A stretch of 64,000 nt of DNA from Synechococcus sp. CS-1328 (GTDB taxonomy: Bacteria; Cyanobacteriota; Cyanobacteriia; PCC-6307; Cyanobiaceae): contig NZ_JAHLYT010000033.1 of the NCBI RefSeq assembly GCF_025128095.1, positions 1 through 64,000 of the forward strand, in the 5' to 3' direction. The notes beneath the pieces are model-generated. The model did not search any database and was not told where the DNA came from. It saw only the letters and a program-made list of their open reading frames with translations. Positions 53,250 through 64,000 of this stretch are shown one piece after another; within the stretch, counting starts at the first letter, position 1, and each line of letters starts with the position of its first letter. Both the position numbers and the translations under genes were made by a program.

Positions 53250-54221
53250 ATGGCTGATCTGCCCTTCACCCTCGATCAGCTGCGCATCCTGCGGGCCATC
53301 GCCAGCGAGGGAAGTTTCAAGAAAGCGGCCGACAGCCTCTATGTGACCCAGCCTGCCGTGAGCCTGCAGATCCAGAATCTGGAGAAGCAGCTGGATGTGT
53401 CGCTGTTCGATCGGGGCGGACGCAAGGCCCAGCTCACCGAGGCGGGCCATCTGCTGCTGAGCTACTGCGACCGCATCCTCAGCCAGTGCCAGGAGGCCTG
53501 TCGCGCCCTCGACGATCTCCACAACCTGCGGGGCGGATCCCTGATCGTCGGCGCCAGCCAGACGACCGGCACCTACCTGATGCCGCGCATGATCGGCCTG
53601 TTCCGGCAGAAATACCCGGACGTGGCCGTGCAGCTGCAGGTGCACAGCACCCGCCGCACCGGTTGGAGTGTGGCCAACGGCCAGGTGGATCTGGCGATCA
53701 TCGGCGGCGAGCTGCCGCCTGAACTGAACGAGTTACTGCAGGTTCTTCCCTACGCCAGCGATGAACTGGCGCTGGTGCTACCGGTGAAGCATCCGCTGTC
53801 GCGCCTGCCGGAACTCACCAAGGACGACCTCTACCGACTCGGTTTCGTCTGCCTCGATGCCCAGTCCACCACCCGCAAGATGGTGGACCAGCTGCTGGCC
53901 CGTTCCGGCCTGGATGTGGGCCGGCTCAAGATCGAGATGGAGCTCAACTCCTTCGAGGCGATCAAGAACGCCGTGCAGAGCGGCCTGGGGGCCGCGTTCC
54001 TGCCGGTGGTGTCGATCGAGAGGGAACTCGCGGCCGGCAGCCTGCACCGGCCCCAGGTGGTCGATCTGCTGGTGCGACGCCAGCTGAAGCTGATCACTCA
54101 CCCGGCCCGGTATTGCTCAAGGGCTTCGGATGCCTTCCGCAAGGAAGTGCTGCCGGTGTTCGCCAGCCCCGACAGCCCCCTGCGCCAGCCCCTGGCCCAG
54201 ACGCAGCCGGTTCAGAACTGA
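53250..54221 (+). CDS. rbcR: LysR-type regulator, RbcR/Ycf30-like
   Basis: The 323-residue protein has the LysR DNA-binding domain ([62 protein letters not shown], a complete winged helix) and a co-inducer domain with [28 protein letters not shown]. These match the RbcR/Ycf30 group, which regulates rbcLS and carbon fixation genes in cyanobacteria and red plastids. The neighbourhood with NnrU and ndhF is one I recall for rbcR. ATG 53250. The 3' end overlaps the convergent DUF3172 gene by 10 bases. Confidence 0.9.
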   Translation: MADLPFTLDQLRILRAIASEGSFKKAADSLYVTQPAVSLQIQNLEKQLDVSLFDRGGRKAQLTEAGHLLLSYCDRILSQCQEACRALDDLHNLRGGSLIVGASQTTGTYLMPRMIGLFRQKYPDVAVQLQVHSTRRTGWSVANGQVDLAIIGGELPPELNELLQVLPYASDELALVLPVKHPLSRLPELTKDDLYRLGFVCLDAQSTTRKMVDQLLARSGLDVGRLKIEMELNSFEAIKNAVQSGLGAAFLPVVSIERELAAGSLHRPQVVDLLVRRQLKLITHPARYCSRASDAFRKEVLPVFASPDSPLRQPLAQTQPVQN

Positions 54222-54936
54222 TCAGCTTCCGGGGTCACGCCGACGGCATCGTCTGCGGCACCGGCAATCCCACGGGTCTGGAATTTGTTGCCGCTGATGT
54301 CGGTCTGGTAGACGCAGCGCACGACTGGCTTGTCACGCACGGAGCCGATGTAGGCGAAGGTGTTCATGCGCTGCTTGCACTGGCGCATCTGCTCGGCGGT
54401 CACGGCGCCCTCCTTCTGCAGAACGGCCCAGTTCTCCCGCCGGATCACGCAACCGGGCTGCAGCGTCGGCTGGGTCACGAAGCTGCTGCTCGGGTTCATC
54501 GTGGTGTACAGCTCGATGTCCATCACGAAGGCGCTGGCACCCCACTGCTTGCAGAATTCCGGGTCGGGTACGGCCATGTCGAGCTGCTGGCTGCTGGCGA
54601 TGTTCCCCTGGTTGCCCTGGGTGGTGCTGGTCACGGCGCTGCCAATGCCGATGCCCACCACCAGCACGCCCGCCAGGATGGCGACCGTGCGCACGTTCAG
54701 GGAGATGGCAGGAGTCCCTCCCGAACCACCGCCGCCGGGGCCTCGCCCGCCCGGATTGCCACCACCCCCCCCGGAGCCAGCGGTTGTCGGCCGTCTGCCG
54801 GCGTCCCGCTCATAACGGCTGCTGCCTCGGTCATAGCGACCGGTTTCGTAGGCCATCTCCCTGTCGCCGCGGCCGCTGGGCCGGCCGTCGTGGCGGCTGT
54901 AGCCATCGTCGGAGGCAGCTCGGCCGCGGGAGCGGG

Positions 54937-54940
<4 letters not shown>
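54212..54940 (-). CDS. DUF3172 membrane-anchored protein
   Basis: The 242-residue protein starts with an Arg/Gly/Ser-rich disordered tail (about 75 residues with [17 protein letters not shown]). One membrane span follows ([19 protein letters not shown]), then a DUF3172 domain with [51 protein letters not shown] and a Cys late in [10 protein letters not shown]. Such proteins are conserved in cyanobacteria and have no assigned function. Start ATG/GTG at 54940 overlaps the ndhM stop by 4 bases (54937-54940), so the two are coupled. Confidence 0.82.
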
Positions 54941-56912
<1,972 letters not shown>

Positions 56913-56914
56913 AC

Positions 56915-57847
56915 GTGCTGGCCGCCACCCCTGCCACGTCCTCTGCTTTGCTCCCATCCCTGGATGAGGCTTACGACCAGTGCCGCCAGGAAACCGCCCA
57001 ATGGGCCAAGACCTTCTATCTGGGCACCCTGCTGATGCCCGCAGCCAAGCGGCGGGCGATCTGGGCGATATACGTCTGGTGCCGCCGCACCGATGAATTG
57101 ATGGACAGCCCCCAGGCCCAGGATCTGCCTGTGGCCCAGCTGTCAGACCGGCTCGATCGCTGGGAAGAGCGCACCCGCGCCCTGTTCGCGGGGAAGGTGC
57201 AGGACAGCCTGGATCGAGTGATGGCCGACACGCTGGAGCGCTATCCCCAGCCGCTGCAACCCTATCTCGACATGATTGAGGGGCAGCGGATGGATCTGTT
57301 TCAGCATCGCTATGCCACCTTTAATGATCTGGAGCTCTACTGTTACCGGGTCGCTGGAACCGTCGGTCTGATGACGCAGGAGGTGATGGGTCTGGACTCG
57401 GCCTACACCACGGCTCCCTGGAGTGAGCGGCCCGACACATCCAAAGCAGCGGTAGCCCTGGGGATTGCCAATCAACTCACCAACATTCTCCGCGATGTGG
57501 GAGAGGATCGCGGCCGGGGCCGCATCTACTTACCACAGGAAGATCTGAACACGTTTGGCTATTCCGAATCCGAACTGATGGCAGGGCGTCTGACGGAGAA
57601 CTGGCGAGCCCTGATGCGCTTTCAACTGCAGCGTGCCCGTGACTGGTTCGCCCGCTCCGAAGAGGGGGTGCGCTGGCTGGCACCTGATGCACGCTGGCCG
57701 GTCTGGGCTTCGCTACGGCTCTATCGCGGCATCCTCGATGTGATTGAACGCCATGATTACGATGTCTTCAATAAGCGGGCCTATGTTCCACGGGTGGGCA
57801 AGCTGCTGGATCTGCCGCTCTCCTTTGTGATCGCCCAGGCTCGATGA
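56915..57847 (+). CDS. crtB: Phytoene synthase
   Basis: Condenses two geranylgeranyl diphosphates head to head to 15-cis-phytoene. The 310-residue protein has both aspartate-rich metal motifs: RRTDELMDSPQ and NILRDVGEDRGRGRIYLPQED. KTFYLGTLLMPAAKRRAIWAIYVWCR, which opens the substrate pocket, precedes the first. ATG is absent; GTG 56915 gives the expected N-terminus two bases after crtP. The end overlaps the TolC-like gene by ATGA at 57844, so crtP-crtB-tolC are probably one transcript. Confidence 0.96.
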   Translation: MLAATPATSSALLPSLDEAYDQCRQETAQWAKTFYLGTLLMPAAKRRAIWAIYVWCRRTDELMDSPQAQDLPVAQLSDRLDRWEERTRALFAGKVQDSLDRVMADTLERYPQPLQPYLDMIEGQRMDLFQHRYATFNDLELYCYRVAGTVGLMTQEVMGLDSAYTTAPWSERPDTSKAAVALGIANQLTNILRDVGEDRGRGRIYLPQEDLNTFGYSESELMAGRLTENWRALMRFQLQRARDWFARSEEGVRWLAPDARWPVWASLRLYRGILDVIERHDYDVFNKRAYVPRVGKLLDLPLSFVIAQAR

Positions 57848-59415
57848 CGCGGTTCAGTTTGTCCGGACGTCACGGCCGGCTATGGGCACCCCTGTTGATC
57901 GGCCTGCAGGCGGCCCTTCCCCTTGCGGCCGAACCGCTGCCGGCGGCCTTGCCTTCTGATTCGAGTGTGGAAGGCCTCGGGGCGGGCTGGCCTCAGACCC
58001 GGCCCGCCCCGACTGAGGCAGCCTTACCGCCGGAGGCACTGGGCCGATTGACCTTGCCCCAGGCCCTGGAGTGGGCCAGCCAAAGAAATCCAGTGCTGCG
58101 TCAATCCTACGAAGAACTGGTGGCCACACAGAACAGTCTCGGAGCCGCCTATGCCACCTGGTGGCCGGTGATCAACCAATCGATCAATGGTGGCCCCTAC
58201 GGAGCACGCTCCTACTACAACTACCCGGGCGCGTTCAGTGGAGGCGTGCCTTCACCCGGCCCGTACCGTGATCAAAAGGCCTTCATCGGCAGTTATTTCC
58301 AAGCGATTGCCCAGTTCGATCTCACCTGGAACCTGTTCGATCCGGCCCGCACGCCCACCATCTGGCAAAACAAGTACCAGGTGCGTCAGGCCGCAGACAC
58401 TTACGTGATCGCCCGCCGCGACAACCGCCTGCAGACGTCCCAGGCCTTCATCGAGCTGCAGCAGGCCGTGGCCCAGGTGCTGACGGGCCAGCAGATTGTT
58501 GACAATGACCGCCTGCTGTTTGGCCTGACCCAGTCGCGCTTCAACCTCGGATCGGCCACCAAGGTGGACCTGGCCAAGCAGGAATCCGTGCTCAAGGCGG
58601 ATGAGCGCAACCTCGCTCAATCCCGCCAGGATGTGTTCGTGGCCCAGGCGGCCCTGGCGGAACTTCTGGCCATTTCCAATGGAACCGCCATCGCCCCCGC
58701 CGATCCGCTCACGGCTCTTGGGGCCTGGCCCCATGGTCTCGAGGACACCCAGAGCTCGGCTTTGCAATACCGCAAGGTGATCGAGCAGCAGCTGATGGAT
58801 GTGAAGATCAATGAGGCCCAGGCCCAGATCGAACTGGCCGTGTATCGACCCACGATCCAGCTGATCAACAGCCTGCTGTGGACCAAGGCTGCCGGCTTCA
58901 CCAGCCAGGGCCCTCCCTGGACCCAGGGAGCCCGCTCCGATCTCTGGGATGCCTCGGCACTGCTGCAGCTCACGTTTACGGGATTTGATGGCGGGCAAGC
59001 CCGCATGAATGCCGAGGCCGCCCGCCGCAGGGCCAAAGCGGCAGAGGCTGCCTATCAAGCATCGATCAACCAGGTTCGTAAAGAGGTGGAAACCTTCCAT
59101 GCCCAGACCACGATCGGCCGGCAGGTGGTGATCTATTCCTCCGAGCGGGTGAAGGCCTCCAATGAGGCTCTGCGCCTGCAGACGCTGCGCTTCAATGCGG
59201 GCTATGGAACGGTCACTGATGTTGTGCAAGCGCAGCAGGATCTCACCCAGGCGGTGATTGGCTACGTCAATGATCTAGCCGATTACAATTTGGCCTTGGT
59301 CAACCTTTCCAGGGCCAGTGGACTTGAGTATGTCCCCGATCCAGATCTGATTGCCAAACTCGGTACGCCGCTTGAGAACCTGCGTCTTCCGGATGTTCTC
59401 AGGCGCAAGCCCTGA
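57844..59415 (+). CDS. TolC-family outer-membrane efflux protein
   Basis: The 523-residue protein has a signal peptide (LLIGLQAALPLAAEP) and the TolC-type repeat structure of two halves. LTLPQALEWASQRNPVLRQSYEELVATQNSLGAAYATWWPVIN opens the first half. Coiled-coil helices follow (ALQYRKVIEQQLMDVKINEAQAQIELAVYRP and AARRRAKAAEAAYQASINQVRKEVETF), and TVTDVVQAQQDLTQAVIGYVNDLADYNLALVNLSRASG near the end is a typical TolC terminus. It would form the outer-membrane duct of a type I or RND exporter, whose other parts are not in the window. It starts on the ATGA overlap with crtB. Confidence 0.9.
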   Translation: MTRFSLSGRHGRLWAPLLIGLQAALPLAAEPLPAALPSDSSVEGLGAGWPQTRPAPTEAALPPEALGRLTLPQALEWASQRNPVLRQSYEELVATQNSLGAAYATWWPVINQSINGGPYGARSYYNYPGAFSGGVPSPGPYRDQKAFIGSYFQAIAQFDLTWNLFDPARTPTIWQNKYQVRQAADTYVIARRDNRLQTSQAFIELQQAVAQVLTGQQIVDNDRLLFGLTQSRFNLGSATKVDLAKQESVLKADERNLAQSRQDVFVAQAALAELLAISNGTAIAPADPLTALGAWPHGLEDTQSSALQYRKVIEQQLMDVKINEAQAQIELAVYRPTIQLINSLLWTKAAGFTSQGPPWTQGARSDLWDASALLQLTFTGFDGGQARMNAEAARRRAKAAEAAYQASINQVRKEVETFHAQTTIGRQVVIYSSERVKASNEALRLQTLRFNAGYGTVTDVVQAQQDLTQAVIGYVNDLADYNLALVNLSRASGLEYVPDPDLIAKLGTPLENLRLPDVLRRKP

Positions 59416-59476
59416 CAACCCGTCCGATTAGGATCGAATTACCAATCACGACAGCGTTCACGCGTTGATCTCGTCC

Positions 59477-62149
59477 ATGGTTGTCAATGCACGGGCGATT
59501 GAGCGTCAGGTGCGCCGCCAGACGGTGGGCTGGTTCCTCGTCGTATCGGCTCTGTTGGTGGGGGCCAGCGTCTACAGCCTGACCCAGCTGCGCAGCACCA
59601 TTCAGGGATTCGCGGCGGAGCGCTCCATGGCTGTGGTGAGCAGTGTCCGCAGCCAGATGAAAGTGATGGACAGCATTTACCGAGAGCTGGTGCTCGCGGC
59701 CCTGCGGGTTCTCAAGGCCGACACGCTGGAGTTGGGCGCTCCTTCTCTGGGGCCGCCGGTGCCATTGGCGGGCCGCACCGTTGCCGATCTTCGCTTTGGC
59801 GACACTTCCATGACCGGCCGCGATGCCGTGGTGGACGGGGTGGTGCGTCGCATGGGTGGGACGGCGACTCTGTTTGTCGTGAGTGGCGACAATTTCGTAC
59901 GGGTCAGCACCAACGTGCGCCAATCGGATGGTCAGCGGGCCGTGGGGACTCTGCTCGACCCTTCCGGTCGGGTGATTCGATTACTACGCAGGGGAGAATC
60001 CTTCCTTGGGGTCGTAGACATCCTCGGCGAGCCCTATTTCACTGCCTACGAGCCCATCTTTGCGGTCGGCGATTCGAAAGACAACCCATTTCAAGATCGG
60101 GTGATTGGTGCCTGGTACACGGGATTCCGGGTGCAGACCGTCAGCGTGCTCAAGGAGCTGGTGGGGTCATCACGCATCATGAACCACGGATTCGTGGCCA
60201 TCCTGGATCGTCAAGGCAAAGAACGTTTTTACTCCGGGAATGTATCAAAACAGGAAGTCACTGATGTGATGGAAGCGATCGATAATCTTCCCAATAGCGC
60301 GGAGTCGCGCGTGAGATCCTATCGCGTGCGACGGGATGATTACGCCCCATGGGGACTCAAGATTGTCTCGGCAACCTATCTGCCTGATGTTGATCGCCTC
60401 AGTGTGCAGTTGGTCTGGGGCGTGTTTGGCTTTCTTGGCGCGATCATCGTGGCTGTTCTGATCGCGTCCTGGTGGTTTTCCCAGAAACTTTCACGGGCCC
60501 TGATCTCGCGCGAAGTGGCCAGACTGGAGGCCGAGGAGCAAAAGCAGGCAGCTGAGGCGGCGAAGCTCGAGGCGGAGTCGGCAAGCCAGATCAAGAGTGC
60601 GTTCCTGGCCAACATGAGCCATGAGTTGCGCACGCCGATGAATGCGATTATCGGCTACAGCGAAATGCTGATCGAAGAATCAGAAGAGATGGAGCCGGCT
60701 GAGATGGTGCCGGACCTGGAAAAGATTCATTCTGCCGGCAAGCACTTACTAGGCCTGATCAACGACATCCTCGATCTTTCCAAGATCGAAGCAGGCAAGA
60801 TGACCCTATATCTTGAAAACTTCTCTCCGGCCGAGTTGATCGCAGAGGCAGTCGCAACCGTTCAGCCCTTACTAACCAAGAACCGGAATCGGATTATCGT
60901 CCATAGCCCTGGCAACCTTGGCTTGATTTATGCAGATCAGACCAAGCTGCGTCAGGCATTGCTGAACCTGCTCAGCAATGCCAGCAAATTCACAGAGCAA
61001 GGTCTGATCACAATCCGTGCTTCAACCGTTGCTGAATCTGAGTCGCCTGATGCCGAACCAGAGGCAGACACGGCACAAAAGGGCGCTCATGCTGACGCAA
61101 AAACCGGCGAACGGATTCTCATCTCCATCCAAGACAGTGGCATTGGCATGAGCGAGGCCCAGATCGGCAAGCTGTTCCAGAGCTTCAGCCAGGCTGACAG
61201 CAGCACCACGCGGAAATATGGAGGCACTGGTCTGGGACTGGCGATCAGTCGGCGCTTTTGCCAGATGATGGGTGGCGACATTCTCGTGACCAGCCAGCCG
61301 GGTCAAGGCAGCACATTCACGATTGACCTGCCGCGCCAAGTGTGTGAGTTGGAAGCGGAGCCTGCCGCCCCTCCAGCCCCTGTGCTGCGGGATCCGGCCC
61401 CACCAGTGGCCGCGAGAGCCAGGGTTCTGGTGATTGACGACGATCCCACCGCCGTGGAGTTGCTGGCTCGCTTTCTGCATCGCGAAGGCTTTGAGGTCGA
61501 AACCGTCACGAATGGCGAGGCGGGCTTGGCAGCAGCCCGCCGGCAGCGCCCGGATGTCATCACCTTGGATGTGATGATGCCAGGTCTGGATGGTTGGAGT
61601 GTGCTGGCAGAGCTGAAGTCTGATCCTGAGCTCTGCCTGATTCCAGTGGTGATGATGACCATGATGGACAATAAAGAGCTCGGATTTGCCATGGGAGCCA
61701 CCGAGTGCCTGGCCAAGCCAGTGGATTGGTCCAAGCTTGACCAACTGCTTGATCGCATCATCCCAGCCGATCCATCGGGTCATATCCTGGTCGTCGAAGA
61801 CGATCCCTCTCAATCAGACATGTTGCGGCGCATGCTCGCCAGGGAAGGTTGGCGCGTTGACCTGGCGGCCAATGGCCGTGAAGCCCTGGAGGCCGTCTCG
61901 AAAGCCAGACCTGCATTGATTCTGCTGGACCTGATGATGCCTGAAATGGACGGCCTTGAGTTTGTGGAGTTGCTGCAGAACAACCCAGGCGCCGAGTCGA
62001 TCCCAATTATCGTGCTTTCCGCAAAGTCCCTGTCGCCGGAGGATCAGCTCAGACTCAATGGTCGCGTCCAGACAGTGATCGCAAAAGGCTCTTTCAACCG
62101 ATCTACACTGGTCAGTCAGATCGATTCCCTGATCGCGTCTAAGTCTTGA
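59477..62149 (+). CDS. Membrane-bound hybrid histidine kinase with two receivers
   Basis: The 890-residue protein has two spans (about 22-40 and 303-328) around a Cache-like sensor with [27 protein letters not shown] coiled coil leads to the HisKA domain with His382 in [19 protein letters not shown]. The HATPase has [19 protein letters not shown] and [12 protein letters not shown]. Two receivers follow, with Asp698 ([10 protein letters not shown]) and Asp818 ([10 protein letters not shown]), each with a conserved Lys (LAKPVDW; VIAKGSF). The REC pair suggests phosphorelay or phosphate-sink use. ATG 59477 was chosen over TTG 59465. It is followed after 37 bases by a lone receiver. Confidence 0.92.
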   Translation: MVVNARAIERQVRRQTVGWFLVVSALLVGASVYSLTQLRSTIQGFAAERSMAVVSSVRSQMKVMDSIYRELVLAALRVLKADTLELGAPSLGPPVPLAGRTVADLRFGDTSMTGRDAVVDGVVRRMGGTATLFVVSGDNFVRVSTNVRQSDGQRAVGTLLDPSGRVIRLLRRGESFLGVVDILGEPYFTAYEPIFAVGDSKDNPFQDRVIGAWYTGFRVQTVSVLKELVGSSRIMNHGFVAILDRQGKERFYSGNVSKQEVTDVMEAIDNLPNSAESRVRSYRVRRDDYAPWGLKIVSATYLPDVDRLSVQLVWGVFGFLGAIIVAVLIASWWFSQKLSRALISREVARLEAEEQKQAAEAAKLEAESASQIKSAFLANMSHELRTPMNAIIGYSEMLIEESEEMEPAEMVPDLEKIHSAGKHLLGLINDILDLSKIEAGKMTLYLENFSPAELIAEAVATVQPLLTKNRNRIIVHSPGNLGLIYADQTKLRQALLNLLSNASKFTEQGLITIRASTVAESESPDAEPEADTAQKGAHADAKTGERILISIQDSGIGMSEAQIGKLFQSFSQADSSTTRKYGGTGLGLAISRRFCQMMGGDILVTSQPGQGSTFTIDLPRQVCELEAEPAAPPAPVLRDPAPPVAARARVLVIDDDPTAVELLARFLHREGFEVETVTNGEAGLAAARRQRPDVITLDVMMPGLDGWSVLAELKSDPELCLIPVVMMTMMDNKELGFAMGATECLAKPVDWSKLDQLLDRIIPADPSGHILVVEDDPSQSDMLRRMLAREGWRVDLAANGREALEAVSKARPALILLDLMMPEMDGLEFVELLQNNPGAESIPIIVLSAKSLSPEDQLRLNGRVQTVIAKGSFNRSTLVSQIDSLIASKS

Positions 62150-62186
62150 ACAATTCCGCTACGACCCTTACCATCTATTCCAGGCC

Positions 62187-62576
62187 ATGACACGTCTACT
62201 CCTGGTTGAAGACAATGAAATGAACCGCGACATGTTGTCGCGCCGCCTGATCCGCAAAGGCTACGAAATCCTTCTGGCTGTTGATGGTGGCGAAGCGGTC
62301 GATCTTGCTCGCTCCGAGTTACCAGATCTGATCCTAATGGACATGAGCCTGCCGGTCATTGACGGATGGGAGGCCACCCGCCAGCTCAAGGCGGATGAAC
62401 GGACCCGCCTGATCCCGATCATTGGGCTCACCGCCCATGCCATGGCCGGCGATCGCGAGAAATGTCTGGCTGCCGGCTGCAACGACTACGACACCAAACC
62501 GGTCGATCTGGCTCGCCTGCTCGACAAGATTCAGACACAGCTCGATCAGCTCGGCCAGGCATCAGATTCACGATGA
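62187..62576 (+). CDS. Single-domain response regulator (CheY-like)
   Basis: The 129-residue protein is a lone receiver. LLLVEDNEMNRDML has the acidic pair, LILMDMSLPVIDGW carries the phosphorylated Asp52, a Thr sits in IIGLTAHAMAGDRE, and CNDYDTKPVDLARLLDKI carries the conserved Lys. With no output domain, it would act by protein contact or shuttle phosphate. The start lies 37 bases after the kinase gene, and its ATGA end (62573-62576) overlaps the next gene. Confidence 0.92.
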   Translation: MTRLLLVEDNEMNRDMLSRRLIRKGYEILLAVDGGEAVDLARSELPDLILMDMSLPVIDGWEATRQLKADERTRLIPIIGLTAHAMAGDREKCLAAGCNDYDTKPVDLARLLDKIQTQLDQLGQASDSR

Positions 62577-63625
62577 TGGAGCAAACCCAACCCCGGCAAG
62601 ACGACAGCTTCGTGCAACTGCGCCACGATCTTCGCACTCCGATCAATCAGATTCTCGGATACAGCGAACTTCTCGAGGAAGAGCTGGAGGCAAGCCAGCC
62701 GCAGAGCGTGGCTGATCTGCGCAAGATTCAGCAGGCAGCAAAAGGCATGCTCGAGCTGATTGTTGTCCACCTCACACCAGGATCCTCCCCTCAGGCGGAT
62801 CCAGTCGTTAAAGCCGTAGCGGCTTCAGTCGAGACGCCAACACAGACGTCACCATCGCAACCCACGTCGGTCCTGAAGGGAGTGCCGGCCGCACCCAGCC
62901 GTTCGCGAAGTGGTGGTCATCTGCTGGTGGTCGATGATCAGGCCCTCAACCGCGACCTGCTGCGCGATCGCCTCACCCGAGAGGGATACACCGTGGCAAT
63001 GGCAGAAGATGGCGCTCAGGCCCTGGAGAAGGTGCGGCGTAACAGCTTTGATCTGATCCTGCTGGATGTGATGATGCCAGGAATCGACGGCTATACCGTC
63101 CTGGCTGAACTAAAGCAAGACGAAGGGCTACGTCATATCCCTGTGATTATGATCAGCGCGATCGATGAGATCTCCAGTGTGGCCCGCTGCATCGAAGTCG
63201 GTGCAGACGAGTATCTACCGAAGCCATTCAATCCAACGATTCTGCGAGCACGGATTGGAGCCTGCCTGGAGAAGAAGTTTCTGCGTGATCAAGAGACCCA
63301 GATCTATCAGGCCCTTCTCGACAGCCAGTCGCAACTGGCACAGGAGCTGGACGAGGCGGCTCGTTATATCGATTCACTGCCGCCCGAATCCGAGACCGAT
63401 TCCGCGATTGGGCCCATCGTCAAGGCATTCAAGCGGATGTCCACGGCGGTGGAACGGAGAGAAAATCAGCTGCGTCAGCAGATCCGTGAACTGGAGATCG
63501 ACATCAATCCGGTGGTCTTGCAAGGACAGGTGGGCTCCATTCTGGCCAATCCCTCCTTTGATGCCCTCAGTGAACGGGCCCGTGCCATGCGCAAGCGGCG
63601 GGACTCCTTCGGTACGGCAACTTGA
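62573..63625 (+). CDS. HisKA-receiver protein without kinase ATPase domain
   Basis: The 350-residue protein starts with a histidine-kinase dimerisation segment, RHDLRTPINQILGYSELLEEELE, with the phospho-His18 retained. The kinase ATPase domain is missing. After a Pro/Ser-rich linker a receiver follows: HLLVVDDQALNRDLLRDRLTREGY, LILLDVMMPGIDGY with Asp165, MISAIDEIS and EYLPKPFNP with the Lys. A C-terminal coiled coil ends in ELEIDINPVVLQGQVGSIL, a motif I recall at the end of receivers paired with ParA-like ATPases. The domain set fits a phosphotransfer step. It is coupled to the preceding receiver by ATGA. Confidence 0.88.
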   Translation: MMEQTQPRQDDSFVQLRHDLRTPINQILGYSELLEEELEASQPQSVADLRKIQQAAKGMLELIVVHLTPGSSPQADPVVKAVAASVETPTQTSPSQPTSVLKGVPAAPSRSRSGGHLLVVDDQALNRDLLRDRLTREGYTVAMAEDGAQALEKVRRNSFDLILLDVMMPGIDGYTVLAELKQDEGLRHIPVIMISAIDEISSVARCIEVGADEYLPKPFNPTILRARIGACLEKKFLRDQETQIYQALLDSQSQLAQELDEAARYIDSLPPESETDSAIGPIVKAFKRMSTAVERRENQLRQQIRELEIDINPVVLQGQVGSILANPSFDALSERARAMRKRRDSFGTAT

Positions 63626-63758
63626 GCGCCGCGACCTGAGCGCGACAACCTGAGAGCCGTAAACAGGCCGCGTCACCGCGATCCCTGGAGTCGGCCTGTG
63701 GACTCCAGTCCAGTTCAATCGTAGGGTTGCCGGGCTGCCAGGCTGCTCGCCCACTGCG

Positions 63759-64000
63759 ATGACCAAGATTCTCTGTGTCCATTCCTTTCGGGGAGGCACT
63801 GGCAAGTCCAATCTTTCCGCCAATCTGGCCACAGCGCTTGCCATGACGGGGCGGCGGGTGGCTGTGGTGGATACTGACCTCGCCTCACCAGGCGTGCATG
63901 TTCTGTTTCAGTTCACGCCGGGGCCGGATGACGCCACGTTGAACGATCACCTCCAGGGTTCGGCGCCGATCGAGGCCTGCTGTCATGAGGTGACACCGGA
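63759..64000 (+). CDS. MinD/ParA-type ATPase, N-terminal part (cut by window end)
   Basis: Eighty codons are visible before the window ends. ILCVHSFRGGTGKSNLSANLATALAMTGRRVAVVDTDLASPGVHVLF is a P-loop ATPase start of the MinD/ParA class, with GGTGKS and DTDLASPG (switch Asp region). The deviant Walker A signature normally has Lys before GG (KGGxGK); here it is FRGGTGK, so the extra Lys is replaced by Arg. MinD/ParA proteins position cell components. The placement beside the phosphorelay genes suggests a regulated localisation system, as an inference. The start ATG 63759 is 134 bases after the HisKA-receiver gene. Confidence 0.85.
   Translation, partial: MTKILCVHSFRGGTGKSNLSANLATALAMTGRRVAVVDTDLASPGVHVLFQFTPGPDDATLNDHLQGSAPIEACCHEVTP

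Overview
The window looks like chromosomal DNA of a high-GC picocyanobacterium of the Cyanobium/Synechococcus type. Signs of this are eight NDH-1 subunit genes (ndhO, A, I, G, E, D, F, M) plus a CRR7-like assembly factor, the plant-type carotenoid genes crtQ, crtP and crtB, an RbcR-like LysR regulator, SLH-type 'SOM' porins, a DUF751/Ycf33-like protein, and many copies of the HIP1 octamer GCGATCGC. No rRNA or tRNA gene was recognised. The assignment rests on gene content and remembered neighbourhoods, not on a database search.

Layout. 1-138: one end of an insertion sequence with the first 27 codons of a transposase. 139-17130: mostly housekeeping genes (pterin/RibD-like pair, aroK, CRR7, GST, DUF751, rbfA, GH3), then a GT2-TPR-HemD fusion, a lipoprotein, an SRPBCC protein, crtQ, an IscA/HesB protein, an LpxB-like glycosyltransferase, an antiporter, ndhO and a J-domain protein. 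17180-20777: two paralogous porins with a probable terminator between them. 20924-31884: an accessory stretch with two polytopic membrane proteins, a low-GC ATP-grasp/Mur-ligase fusion preceded by a coupled small ORF, cyanase, a decayed dihydroxyacetone kinase gene, an AMP-forming ligase and a DUF1993 protein, with long gaps. 31940-57847: conserved core (SUI1, trpB, Anbu-type peptidase, hrcA, rhodanese, DUF3352, sixA, gltA, ndhAIGE, NAD kinase, CYTH, LuxR-type regulator, metF-like gene, sugar nucleotidyltransferase, scpA, ndhD-ndhF, NnrU, rbcR, DUF3172, ndhM, crtP-crtB). 57844-64000: a TolC-like gene, a hybrid histidine kinase with two receivers, a lone receiver, a HisKA-receiver protein with no kinase ATPase domain, and the start of a MinD/ParA-like ATPase cut by the window end.

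The genes form three main functional groups: thylakoid electron transport (NDH-1 subunits, CRR7, RbcR, a PedR-like regulator), carotenoid synthesis from phytoene to lycopene precursors (crtB, crtP, a possible zeta-carotene isomerase of the NnrU family, crtQ), and the envelope (porins, lipoprotein, LpxB-like enzyme, TolC, GT39 and DUF2079 proteins). The best candidates for something undescribed are the ATP-grasp/Mur fusion with its coupled 65-codon ORF (24215-26955) and the phosphorelay-plus-ParA cluster (59477-64000). A recurring feature is a set of short tandem duplications of 12-25 bp. Those inside genes keep the reading frame, while those in gene-free DNA mostly do not.
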